A DNA stretch of 64,000 bases from assembly GCA_016700155.1 (NCBI GenBank), contig CP065001.1, positions 4,092,001-4,156,000 on the forward strand, in the 5' to 3' direction. The notes beneath the pieces were generated by a model. The model did no database searches. It saw only the letters and a list, made by a program, of their open reading frames with translations, and was not told the DNA's origin. Shown here in pieces: positions 54,253 through 62,108 of the stretch; the first letter of the stretch is position 1, and the number at the start of each line of letters is the position of its first letter. The position numbers were made by a program, and so were the translations under genes. Origin of the DNA: Ignavibacteriales bacterium. GTDB lineage: Bacteria; Bacteroidota; Ignavibacteria; Ignavibacteriales; Ignavibacteriaceae.

Positions 54253-54280
54253 AGAGCCGCTTGGATTATTGTGGACACGT

Positions 54281-54308
54281 GTAGAGACGCTTCGCGAAGC
54301 GTCTCTAC
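54281..54308. repeat. REP-like palindrome, second of a close pair
   Basis: 28-bp perfect palindrome with arms GTAGAGACGCTTCG and CGAAGCGTCTCTAC, followed by GAAGCCG. It lies 28 bp after the first copy; both share the flank ACGT(T)-GTAG before and RAGCCG after. Confidence 0.92.
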
Positions 54309-54551
54309 GAAGCCGGTTGTTGGATCAATTATTTGAGAGACCTGACGCGATGAATATGGAATTCCCATTCAATCTATCGTCCACTCAACCAATCAATCCC
54401 CTTTTCTGCGTTAATTCGTTCAATCCCATCAACCTGAACCTCTTTATATGTGATATTGCGTTCCATCCAATCAATGCGGGCGAACCCGCCATTTAATTAT
54501 CCGAAATTTGACCCGTCAATTTTTTTTAACAAAAACAAAAGGATAAATAAA

Positions 54552-55175
54552 ATGTTGAACAACACAAAAACCCGCCAGTCTGCCGCCAAGGCAGGGTTCC
54601 TGGGGAAAAGCATTCTGATCACAGTTCTGGTAACATTTCTTACCATTCAGTTATCTGCACAGGATAACTCAATCAGCTATTCTACAAAAAGTAATCAAAA
54701 GCATTTTTATGCTGACCTTGTCGCCAAAACAGCAACGCTTAACGGCGGATGGGGATTGTTCGGCGGAATGAGAGCCGGTTATAATTTGAATGAGAATATA
54801 AGTCTTGGTTTAATCGGACATGGACTTATTCCCGACAAACTCGGCGGTACATACATAAATCAAAAAGACCGGGATGAACTTCACTTTGGTTACGGCGGAC
54901 TTGAAGCTTCGTTCAATCATTCACTGACCGAAAAATTTTACATCAGCAGTACAATGATGATAGGTGCGGGTCGTACTGATTATGAAAACCGGGAAGGACA
55001 TGATTATTTCTTTATTATTGAACCGGGCGCATCTGCAAATTATATGATAACAAACTGGTTTGGTTTGGGTTACTCGGTTAACTACCGCTTAGCATCGGGA
55101 GTTAAGTATGCCGATCTATCCAACGCAAGTTTCAGCGGATGGTCAATGGCACTTGATTTTAAGTTTGGGTTTTAG
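54552..55175 (+). CDS. Predicted outer-membrane beta-barrel protein
   Basis: 207 residues from the ATG at 54552, which has AAAGGA upstream. Signal peptide about 1-37 with an unusually long n-region (MLNNTKTRQSAAKAGFLGKS) before the hydrophobic core and the cut after LSAQ. The mature part has alternating aromatic/Gly beta strands (GGWGLFGGMRAGYNLNENISLGLIG, YGGLEASFNHSLTEKFYISS) and ends in Phe (FKFGF), the usual outer-membrane barrel signal. Part of the n-region is coded by a hairpin repeat (54571-54600). Role unknown. Confidence 0.82.
   Translation: MLNNTKTRQSAAKAGFLGKSILITVLVTFLTIQLSAQDNSISYSTKSNQKHFYADLVAKTATLNGGWGLFGGMRAGYNLNENISLGLIGHGLIPDKLGGTYINQKDRDELHFGYGGLEASFNHSLTEKFYISSTMMIGAGRTDYENREGHDYFFIIEPGASANYMITNWFGLGYSVNYRLASGVKYADLSNASFSGWSMALDFKFGF
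54571..54600. repeat. Hairpin repeat within the signal-peptide coding region
   Basis: CTGCC/GGCAG arms in CCCGCCAGTCTGCCGCC followed by AAGGCAGGGTTCC; related to the CCTGCC/GGCAGG hairpins at 33826 and 57721. Codes for TRQSAAKAGFL. Confidence 0.6.
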
Positions 55176-55200
55176 ATTTCCGGAATAGTTCTTTACCAGA

Positions 55201-55224
55201 CCCTGAATCAAGTTCAGGGTGACA
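55201..55224. repeat. Short hairpin repeat of the CCCTGAA/TTCAGGG-TGACA type
   Basis: 7-bp arms CCCTGAA and TTCAGGG with a 5-nt loop, followed by TGACAG; a relative of the ATCCCGAA/TTCGGGAT repeat in the HTCS gene. Confidence 0.6.
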
Positions 55225-55250
55225 GAAGGCAGGGATTCTAATATTTATTG

Positions 55251-55285
55251 TACTGGTGGAGTTGTTTAAACTCACTCCACCAGTA
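55251..55285. other. Strong hairpin downstream of the barrel gene
   Basis: 12-bp perfect stem TACTGGTGGAGT/ACTCCACCAGTA with an 11-nt loop. No U-run directly follows on either strand, so it may be a transcript-stabilising hairpin or a weak terminator. Confidence 0.6.
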
Positions 55286-55314
55286 TCTTAAAAAGTAACA
55301 AATTTATTGGTGCA

Positions 55315-55404
55315 ATGATGGAGAGAGAAAAAATAGCAATGATGATCAGCGTGGTTTGTGTGATGATGTCTCTTCTGTTTTTATTCTTACTGCTGATCGG
55401 TTAG
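55315..55404 (+). CDS. Possible 29-residue membrane peptide
   Basis: ATG at 55315, TAG at 55402, product MMEREKIAMMISVVCVMMSL.. with one hydrophobic helix from about residue 9. Its ribosome site is weak. It lies between a strong hairpin and the convergent AraC gene. The charged start plus single helix is what small membrane peptides look like, but nothing else supports it. Confidence 0.3.
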   Translation: MMEREKIAMMISVVCVMMSLLFLFLLLIG

Positions 55405-55409
55405 AAAAA

Positions 55410-56525
55410 TTATGAAAGCTGCTTCCTGTACTGTGACGGTGTTACGCCCGTCTGTTTTTTGAATATTGTATTGAAAGCTGTCTTTGAATTAAATCCCGAA
55501 TCAAACGCAATTGAGATAAGATTATACTTTTCCGATTCACCTTCCGCTAATTTCTTTTTTACTTCTTCAACACGGTAATGATTAATGAAATCATAAAAAC
55601 TCTGGTTCAATCTTGTGTTCAACAATTCAGAAAGGTTGTGTGTGGATACCGATAACTTATCCGCAAGCTCTCTTAATGTAAGCTCGCTATTGAGATATGG
55701 TTTATCGGTTTGCATCAACTCAAGCAAATTTTTTAGATGGTCCTTTGCATCTGTTTCCGACAATCCTGATTTCTGATAACTTTTTACTTCACCGGATGGC
55801 TGTTTTAATTCAGGCGAAACTTGTGTTTCATCTTTTTGAGCAGCGGGCTGAAATATCTGCGGCTGCTGAAGGCTGAGATAACCGATTGAATAAATAACAA
55901 CGGTAGCTGCAAGGTATATCAATGAATCCATATTAATATTTTTTTCGGAGAAGATATCTACAATGTAACTGATGAGTACAATGCTCCACACGAGTGACAA
56001 CCCGATGGTAAGATGTTTAAGCCAGTCGAGATTTATCTTTTCAATATTAGAATAAGAGTTCCTGATCTTGTTGTTGTAAAACCTCACGACTCTTATTGTT
56101 AATACCGTATAAATAATCCCGTGAACAGGTTTAAGATAATCGAGTATGCGCAGACCGGGCACTTCACTTACATTCTCTCCTTTTATTAACGCGATCTTAA
56201 ATTCAGCACCTTGCAGATAAACAAAGATAAACCCGTAAATAACTACGAGTGTGAAAGGGATAAAGTGCAGGTAATTTTTTTTATCGAATAAATCACCGCC
56301 CGAGCTTATCAGCTTTGCGTAGAGATAGAAGATCGGTCCGTATAAAAACGGAAACGCATAAGGGACTCCCATAAAGTGAGGAAAGCCGTAATAGTACTCA
56401 AATAGTATATACGCGGAATGGAACACATCAACCGAAAGAGCGAGTATTGCAATTGCAAGCACAACGTTGGCGGTGTGATTAGTTTTTTTTGTGAACAACA
56501 GAATAGATAACAGAACACCCTGCAC
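55410..56525 (-). CDS. AraC-family regulator with membrane sensor
   Basis: About 371 residues: seven or eight membrane helices (about 1-220), a polar linker (about 225-255) and a C-terminal AraC domain (about 270-370; LTLRELADKLSVSTHNLSELL and IAFDSGFNSKTAFNTIFKKQTGVTPSQYRKQ). Same plan as 38309-39391. The boundary given is a GTG whose GGAG is only 2 nt away; the frame is open upstream with hydrophobic residues (VEYILILGA), so the start may be a non-ATG codon upstream. No in-frame ATG is present there. Confidence 0.85.
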   Translation of the reverse strand: MQGVLLSILLFTKKTNHTANVVLAIAILALSVDVFHSAYILFEYYYGFPHFMGVPYAFPFLYGPIFYLYAKLISSGGDLFDKKNYLHFIPFTLVVIYGFIFVYLQGAEFKIALIKGENVSEVPGLRILDYLKPVHGIIYTVLTIRVVRFYNNKIRNSYSNIEKINLDWLKHLTIGLSLVWSIVLISYIVDIFSEKNINMDSLIYLAATVVIYSIGYLSLQQPQIFQPAAQKDETQVSPELKQPSGEVKSYQKSGLSETDAKDHLKNLLELMQTDKPYLNSELTLRELADKLSVSTHNLSELLNTRLNQSFYDFINHYRVEEVKKKLAEGESEKYNLISIAFDSGFNSKTAFNTIFKKQTGVTPSQYRKQLS

Positions 56526-57008
56526 GGCTCCGAGTATTAATATGTATTCAACTATTCTGATGTTAGTGTTCCGGGAATTGTTAAGAAAAGTTAGAACAAA
56601 TTTGAGTTAGCTGCAATTGGAGAAGAGGGGAAGCTGGATGCAGGATACTAGATACAGGATACCTGATTCCGGATAAAAAGAATCAAGATCCTGAATGGTA
56701 CTGCCATCAGGATGACAATATTACAATGTCCAGCGCTGTCGAAATTATTAATCTATGCCTGCCCGCCTCTGGCAGATTCGTTATTCAAATCAAGACATTC
56801 ACCCATTCATTCCTTTTGCTTATTGCCTATTCCCTTTTGCCTATTTATCCGCCTCAGGCAAACTGCCTATTGCCTACCGCCTACTTCCAATCCCCCACTT
56901 CCTACTATATCCTTTTCCGCCCTTTATTTTGTATATTTAGGCTGTTAAAAGACTATTAGAAGGCTATTTATAGGCTGTTAGATATACCAGAAAGTGAGGT
57001 TTTAGTAT
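56526..57008. other. Gene-free stretch filled with degenerate repeats
   Basis: Holds GGATGCAGGATACTAGATACAGG-like words, a decayed ATCCTGA/TCAGGAT hairpin (about 56689-56722), TGCC/GGCA pieces, repeated TTGCCTATT-type words (56820-56900) and near-repeats GGCTGTTA / GGCTATTT / GGCTGTTA just before the next gene (56940-56980). Open frames here are products of the repeated words and show no protein-like features. Confidence 0.6.
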
Positions 57009-57665
57009 TTGGCGACAATGAGCAAGCAAGTCCTGGGGGAATTTCGTGGAAAGATCGGGGATGTGGTTGGCAAAGTACGCAATGGAAAACATTATATATC
57101 TTCAGCTCCCGGTAAATACAATATCAGTAAAAAGCCGCACGAGGTTGACAAAAGAAACCGGTTTAGAGTGAACGGACTGTTTGCAAAAACCATCAGGCAT
57201 AATGAACTTTTATTTATGGTGTGGAATGACGCGAACATTCCGGCGAACAATGCTTTCAACAAAATATGTAAAGTGAACTTTAAACTTTGTGAACCCGACA
57301 GACCCTCAGCAAAAAATGTAATTACACCTCCGGGATTTTGGCTGCCGGTAACTCAAATAAACTCTGATGATGAATGCATTGAAATAACACTCAACCCTTT
57401 TGAAATATTGCCCGGTGAAGATATAGTCACTTTAATAATGTATATCAGTTTTTATGATCCTGTAAACAAGAATAAAAATTTTTTTGAGATGTGCCCGGCA
57501 ATGGATTATGAACCCGATGATCTTAAATTTTTATTCAGATACGGCTTCCGCGAAAAGCAACTCGCACAAATTTATAATCACAAAACTATTTTCCTTGCCG
57601 CTGTCACACAAAGCAGTAACGGAAATGTATTAAGATGGTCTGAGACGGTGGGAAGAGAGTTGTAA
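57009..57665 (+). CDS. DUF6266-like protein
   Basis: 218 residues. The N-terminus LGEFRGKIGDVVGKVRNGKHYISSAPGK resembles the glycine-rich start of DUF6266 proteins of Bacteroidota (GxxGKxGxVVG). The rest is beta-rich with ITPPGFWLPVTQINSDDECIEITLNP and ends SNGNVLRWSETVGREL. No signal peptide. The start is taken as a TTG with GAGG 9 nt upstream; an ATG three codons later lacks that spacing. Function unknown; the family assignment is by general resemblance. Confidence 0.65.
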   Translation: MATMSKQVLGEFRGKIGDVVGKVRNGKHYISSAPGKYNISKKPHEVDKRNRFRVNGLFAKTIRHNELLFMVWNDANIPANNAFNKICKVNFKLCEPDRPSAKNVITPPGFWLPVTQINSDDECIEITLNPFEILPGEDIVTLIMYISFYDPVNKNKNFFEMCPAMDYEPDDLKFLFRYGFREKQLAQIYNHKTIFLAAVTQSSNGNVLRWSETVGREL

Positions 57666-57720
57666 ATAGTTTTGAGTGATGAGTTAAGAGTTTTGAATTC
57701 GGAAAGCGATGCCGGACCTT

Positions 57721-57734
57721 GCCTGCCGGCAGGC
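57721..57734. repeat. 14-bp perfect palindrome of the CCTGCCGGCAGG class
   Basis: GCCTGCCGGCAGGC in the gap between 57665 and 57875; same class as the nested hairpin in the HTCS gene. Confidence 0.6.
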
Positions 57735-57874
57735 GGGTACTTGATGCTGGATGCCGGAAAGAACAAACCACAAACTACACACCACAAACAAAATCACATT
57801 TTATTTTTAACTGTGGATGTTGTTGGGGATTATCTTTAAGTTGAAACAGCGAATAAATTATTTACGGGGCAATT

Positions 57875-59692
57875 ATGAAAACCGGGTTCATTTTTCTGAT
57901 AGCTTTATCCTTTCTCTTTGTTATCTCGTGCGAGTACTCACCAACAGAAACATACTTTAAAGAAATTGTTATTCCCGAGCCTGACATTGATCTTCAGATC
58001 TTGAATGAAGATGAACTTAACTTTTTAAGAGGAAGAGTTTTTGTACAATTTTCATCTGTGTTGAATGGCAGAAATATTATAAGAATAAAAACCTATCTGA
58101 ATAATTCTCTTATAAATAATTTTTATGATACAACCGGCACAGTTGAAATAAATACTACCAGTCATCCCGATGGTCCTTATGAATTAACTTTTCAGCTATT
58201 TACTACAACGGGAACAGGAAGCCTTGCCGACTTAGCGGGGGCTGAAGTTTTCATACTAACAAAAAAATATAATGTTCAGTTCTACAACGCCCCTGTAATA
58301 ACACCACAAATAACTGAAATGATTTTATCAGGAAGCGATCTTCACGTTAAATGGAACAGGTACAACGGTTCGGGTTTTCAAAAATATGTTTTGCTTTACA
58401 ATGATGTAGTACTTAAAGAAATATCTGATCAGGACTCTGTTGAGATTATCGATCCCGCTTATGTCGGCGGAACAACAACCAGAACAATAAAAACCTATGT
58501 TGCAAACCGCCCGTTTGAAAGTTCGATCAAAAGCTTCAGTTCGCCGCAGATAAATTTTATTTCTGCAACAATTCAGAATCAGAACTCTGTTCTGCTTACA
58601 TGGGAACGAAATAACTTTGATAACGCATTTGGTGAATACCGCATTAACCGCAATATCAACGATGGACAATTCATTGCTCAGATCTCAGACATTAACACAA
58701 CAACCTTTACTGATAATAACCCTGTATTCGGGGGTGACGCTACTTATGGTATTGAAGCGGTTCCATATCACCTGGTTAATACATATCCTCACCCGGCGAC
58801 TGTTACGGTTCCTTCAATTGGTCAGGAGTTTATTTTTCCAACCGGTATGTATATAGATCACATTCCTGCGACTGATCTGTATTATACATTCTATGACAGA
58901 AGACTGCGCGTATATGATAATTCATTTAACATGGTAAACTCGGCTGAATACAACTTAACCAATCCTGTCAATAATTATAAACTCAGTATAACCAACAGTT
59001 CAAACGGTGAATTGTTTTATATAATTCATAATTCTCCATCAACAGAAATTATTAAGATCAACAGTTCGACTTTACAGGTTGAGCAGACTTACAATCTTAA
59101 TACTATTGCGGGGTTAAATATCGGAACATTGAGAAGGATCAGCATCTCTGATAATAACCGGCTTGCCGTTGTGGCTGTGACAAGTTCTTCAAACCCGACA
59201 TTGTACATATTCGATATGAATAATTTAACATTACTCGCTTCACGTGTACTCGCATTCAATTCATATTCTGATTACGCAATTATAAGCCCTGACGGAAATT
59301 ACATTCGTGTGGAAAGTAATTTATTAAGCTTAAACGGATCTTCGCTGACATTAATCGGTAACGTTGAAAAATATTCCGTATTCACTCAAGGTTCTGAATC
59401 GCTGGTGCAGTTGACAGCGGCACACCAGACAAACACACTTCAGTTACTTAATTGTGCTAACCTTTCTGTGCTTAAGGAAGTACCAATAACGCAATATTTA
59501 TTCGGTGCAGATTTAAGTTATGATAAAGCAACAGGATTGGTAGGATGTCATTCGCCTTCTGTTTATGCTTATTACATTATTGACATCAATAACCAGGTAA
59601 TAAAAAAGAAAGTGCCTGTTTTAAATTATCATGTCAGTTTCAAAAATATGACGCTGTTCTCTAACGACTTAAGACTCAATATCACATTTTAA
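57875..59692 (+). CDS. Lipoprotein with Fn3-like and propeller-like regions
   Basis: 605 residues. Lipobox VISC gives lipidated C19. The N-terminal half (about 30-310) has beta-sandwich/Fn3-like segments (VKWNRYNGSGFQKYVLLYNDVV, VLLTWERNNFDNAFGEYRINRNIND); the C-terminal half (about 320-605) looks like a WD40/YVTN-type propeller (ISPDGNYIRVESN, LSYDKATGLVGCHSPSVYAYYIID). No T9SS sorting domain. It precedes the barrel-like gene at 59707 by 14 bp, so the two are probably one unit at the outer membrane. Function unknown. Confidence 0.82.
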   Translation: MKTGFIFLIALSFLFVISCEYSPTETYFKEIVIPEPDIDLQILNEDELNFLRGRVFVQFSSVLNGRNIIRIKTYLNNSLINNFYDTTGTVEINTTSHPDGPYELTFQLFTTTGTGSLADLAGAEVFILTKKYNVQFYNAPVITPQITEMILSGSDLHVKWNRYNGSGFQKYVLLYNDVVLKEISDQDSVEIIDPAYVGGTTTRTIKTYVANRPFESSIKSFSSPQINFISATIQNQNSVLLTWERNNFDNAFGEYRINRNINDGQFIAQISDINTTTFTDNNPVFGGDATYGIEAVPYHLVNTYPHPATVTVPSIGQEFIFPTGMYIDHIPATDLYYTFYDRRLRVYDNSFNMVNSAEYNLTNPVNNYKLSITNSSNGELFYIIHNSPSTEIIKINSSTLQVEQTYNLNTIAGLNIGTLRRISISDNNRLAVVAVTSSSNPTLYIFDMNNLTLLASRVLAFNSYSDYAIISPDGNYIRVESNLLSLNGSSLTLIGNVEKYSVFTQGSESLVQLTAAHQTNTLQLLNCANLSVLKEVPITQYLFGADLSYDKATGLVGCHSPSVYAYYIIDINNQVIKKKVPVLNYHVSFKNMTLFSNDLRLNITF

Positions 59693-59706
59693 TTAAAATA
59701 AAAATT

Positions 59707-60426
59707 ATGAAACCTCTTCTTGTTCTACTTACAACATTAACTTTATGCGGCAGTGTTTACAGCCAGGCGCGTCTTCAGTTTTTTGTTAAAGCGGGTTACA
59801 ATTTTTTTACAATGAAAGATATGAAAGACCTGCAGAATGAATTTTTAAACGACATGAAACTCACGGGCATTAACGGCGCAGTAACTGAATCATACCCGGC
59901 CCAGCCCGGCTTTCAGTTTGGATTTCTGTTACCTATAAAAAGAGATCCTGAAGATGACATATTGCTCGGGGCATTTATGGATTTTGCTTCAACGGGTGGA
60001 AGAGTTCATTACTCGGATTATTCCGGTGAAATTAAGTATGACCAGATTGCAACTTCATTTTCACTCGGCGCGTTACTACAAATTAATATGACAAGAAGCG
60101 ATCCGTTTATTATGGATCTTTGTATAAGTCCGCGGGTAATCTTTTCAACACTCAACAATGAATTTTTAACCCGCATCGGGGATACATCACAAAAAGAAAC
60201 ATTCCGGTTCACGGCTACGTCAATTGCAATTGAGCCGGGGTTAACTCCCGCGGTGAAGTTCGGGGCTTTGTATGTCGGGCTGCCGGTTACATACCTGCTT
60301 TCATTCAGAAGTTTTCTTCTGTATGAAAAATATTCCGAAGCTTACCTTGTTAACAAAAACAATGACCGGCTTACCATTGACTGGAGCGGATTCAGGGCTG
60401 CGCTTATGCTGAAGTATTCACTTTAA
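59707..60426 (+). CDS. Predicted outer-membrane protein
   Basis: 239 residues: signal peptide (1-20, ending VYSQ), then beta-barrel-like alternation (LQFFVKAGYNFFTMKDM, QFGFLLPIKRD, FMDFASTGGRVHYSDY, SFSLGALLQIN, VGLPVTYLLSFRSF), ending WSGFRAALMLKYSL. Looks like a PorT/OmpA-type barrel, but no named family is certain. Co-transcribed with the lipoprotein gene 14 bp upstream. Confidence 0.75.
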   Translation: MKPLLVLLTTLTLCGSVYSQARLQFFVKAGYNFFTMKDMKDLQNEFLNDMKLTGINGAVTESYPAQPGFQFGFLLPIKRDPEDDILLGAFMDFASTGGRVHYSDYSGEIKYDQIATSFSLGALLQINMTRSDPFIMDLCISPRVIFSTLNNEFLTRIGDTSQKETFRFTATSIAIEPGLTPAVKFGALYVGLPVTYLLSFRSFLLYEKYSEAYLVNKNNDRLTIDWSGFRAALMLKYSL

Positions 60427-60618
60427 GATTGGTGAGTGTCGGTAAATGTTGATCTGTGAAGTATGCCAGATTTATCTGTTTTTTTGTCAATCGATTTTTG
60501 CGCAGAGAGTTTTGCTATTCAATACAATTTAATTAACATAATTTGATTTCATAAATGACAATCAAACGATCTTCGCCCCAGAAAAAGCAGCCACTCCATA
60601 CGTTACCTAAAAACTACT

Positions 60619-60629
60619 GACTTATAGTC
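60619..60629 (+). promoter_or_regulatory. Candidate C-box operator of a restriction-modification controller
   Basis: GACTTATAGTC fits the GACT-n3-AGTC C-box of controller proteins and lies 22 bp before the GTG start of the small helix-turn-helix gene. A clear second half-box is not visible. Confidence 0.5.
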
Positions 60630-60651
60630 GACATATTTCTAAGTTCCCTCC

Positions 60652-60879
60652 GTGAATATAAAAGAAACAATTGGTAAGCGAATAAAAGAGCTTCGTGATA
60701 AGAAGAAAATTTCACAAGAAAAACTTGCTGAATTAGCCGACTTGGATAGAACATATATCAACACCGTTGAAAGAGGCAAAAGAAATATTTCTATAGAAAA
60801 TATCGAGAAGATTGCTACAGCGTTAGACTGTACTTTACAAGAATTTTTTAAGTCAGAGCTATTTAATAAAAAAACATGA
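60652..60879 (+). CDS. XRE-type helix-turn-helix protein, probable restriction-modification controller (C protein)
   Basis: 75 residues starting at GTG (no ATG available). One HTH_3 domain spans nearly all of it: IGKRIKELRDKKKISQEKLAELADLDRTYINTVERGKRNISIENIEKIATALDC. The size and the RTYINTVERGKRNIS pattern match C proteins of type II systems. Its gene overlaps the methyltransferase ATG by 4 bp, and a C-box-like sequence precedes it, so it probably regulates its own operon. In classical systems C precedes the nuclease gene; here it precedes the methyltransferase. Confidence 0.85.
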   Translation: MNIKETIGKRIKELRDKKKISQEKLAELADLDRTYINTVERGKRNISIENIEKIATALDCTLQEFFKSELFNKKT

Positions 60880-62108
60880 CCAAGGAAGAAAACGCACTAA
60901 CTTATATTGACTTATTTGCTGGCTGCGGAGGTTTATCTTTAGGTCTATTCAATTCTGGATGGAAAGGACTCTTTGCAATAGAGAAAAGTCCCGATGCATT
61001 CCAGACATTAAAATATAACCTAATAGAGAAGAAGAAGCATTTTGATTGGCCAACTTGGTTGGAGCAAACCAACCACGATATTAATGCAGTATTGAAAAAG
61101 CATAAAGATGAATTAGAAAAATTACAAGGGCATGTTGATTTAGTTGTTGGTGGCCCTCCTTGCCAAGGATTCTCCACTGCAGGAAGAAGGAAAGAAGACG
61201 ATGTTAGGAATGGATTGATAAAGTCATATCTAAATTTCGTAAAGATTGTAAAGCCTAATATTATATTTTTTGAAAATGTTAAAGGATTTACTCTCAAGTT
61301 TCATAAGAACAAATCAAAAGGTAGAGTTTATTCAAATTATGTCGTGAACGAATTAAATAAACTTGGATATGATGTTGATGGTAAACTTGTCGATTTTTCT
61401 ATGTATGGTATCCCTCAGAAGAGAACAAGATTTATTTTAGTTGGTATTAAGAAAGATTTAATAACAAATGATAATATTTCTTCGAAAAGTTTTTTTAAGC
61501 TACTCATTTCAAACCGCAGGCAATTTTTAATTGATAAAAACCTTCCTTTTAATCCATATTTGAAAAACGCACTGTCAGATCTATTGAAAAAAAACGGTCT
61601 TGTTAAAACTCCTGATCGCAAAGGATTTAAAAGTGGTAAATATTCTAAAGTAGAATCAAGGTACCAAGAATTTTTAAGAGCCGGTTCCGATTCGAAGACA
61701 CCGAATAGTCATAGCTTCCCGAAACATAAGAAAGAAATAAAAAAACGTTTTAAGGAACTTCTTAAGAGTGAGGTTGAAAACAAAAACATTTCTGACGAAG
61801 CAAGAAAAAAGCACAAGATTAAAAAACATACACTCATACCATTAGGCGCTAATAAAAAATCACCAACCATTACAACACTACCTGACGATTATATACATTA
61901 TTGTGAGCCGAGAATATTAACAGTGCGCGAATGTGCTCGGATACAAAGTTTTCCCGATTGGTATGAATTCAAATCTAAATATACTACTGGGGGTGAAAGA
62001 CGTAAAATAGATGTCCCACGTTATACACAAGTAGGGAATGCAATACCACCCCTGTTCGGGGAACAAGTAGGTTTAGTTATTAAAGGTATAGTGGCATTAG
62101 ATGGATAA
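60876..62108 (+). CDS. DNA (cytosine-5-)-methyltransferase
   Basis: 410 residues with the ordered m5C methyltransferase motifs: I, DLFAGCGGLSLGL (12-24); IV, GGPPCQGFS with catalytic C96; VI, FFENVKGF (131-138); VIII, QKRTRFILVG (181-190); IX, RECARIQSFPDWYEF (about 355); X, VGNAIPP (about 387). The target-recognition region (about 200-340) is basic (KKEIKKRFKELLKS), so the recognised sequence cannot be read off. All catalytic parts intact. Second gene of the operon, overlapping the controller upstream and the GHKL ATPase downstream by a few bases. Confidence 0.95.
   Translation: MTKEENALTYIDLFAGCGGLSLGLFNSGWKGLFAIEKSPDAFQTLKYNLIEKKKHFDWPTWLEQTNHDINAVLKKHKDELEKLQGHVDLVVGGPPCQGFSTAGRRKEDDVRNGLIKSYLNFVKIVKPNIIFFENVKGFTLKFHKNKSKGRVYSNYVVNELNKLGYDVDGKLVDFSMYGIPQKRTRFILVGIKKDLITNDNISSKSFFKLLISNRRQFLIDKNLPFNPYLKNALSDLLKKNGLVKTPDRKGFKSGKYSKVESRYQEFLRAGSDSKTPNSHSFPKHKKEIKKRFKELLKSEVENKNISDEARKKHKIKKHTLIPLGANKKSPTITTLPDDYIHYCEPRILTVRECARIQSFPDWYEFKSKYTTGGERRKIDVPRYTQVGNAIPPLFGEQVGLVIKGIVALDG

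Noticed and set aside
53530..54308. CRISPR array or IS200/IS605 element
   Set aside because: The repeats are palindromes without regular spacers, and there is no TnpB gene or paired element ends; REP/RAYT fits better.
54191..54496. 101-residue open frame through the two REP palindromes
   Set aside because: It owes its length to the repeats (CRDGACPVSTEP, RVETLREASLRSR) and shows no protein-like features outside them.
56712..56959. Three overlapping open frames in the repeat-rich gap
   Set aside because: All three are translations of the same low-complexity TTGCCTATT-type words in different frames.
60427..60651. Attachment site or mobile-element boundary before the restriction-like operon
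   Set aside because: No tRNA, integrase or direct repeat is visible at this junction; transfer is plausible for such operons but not shown.
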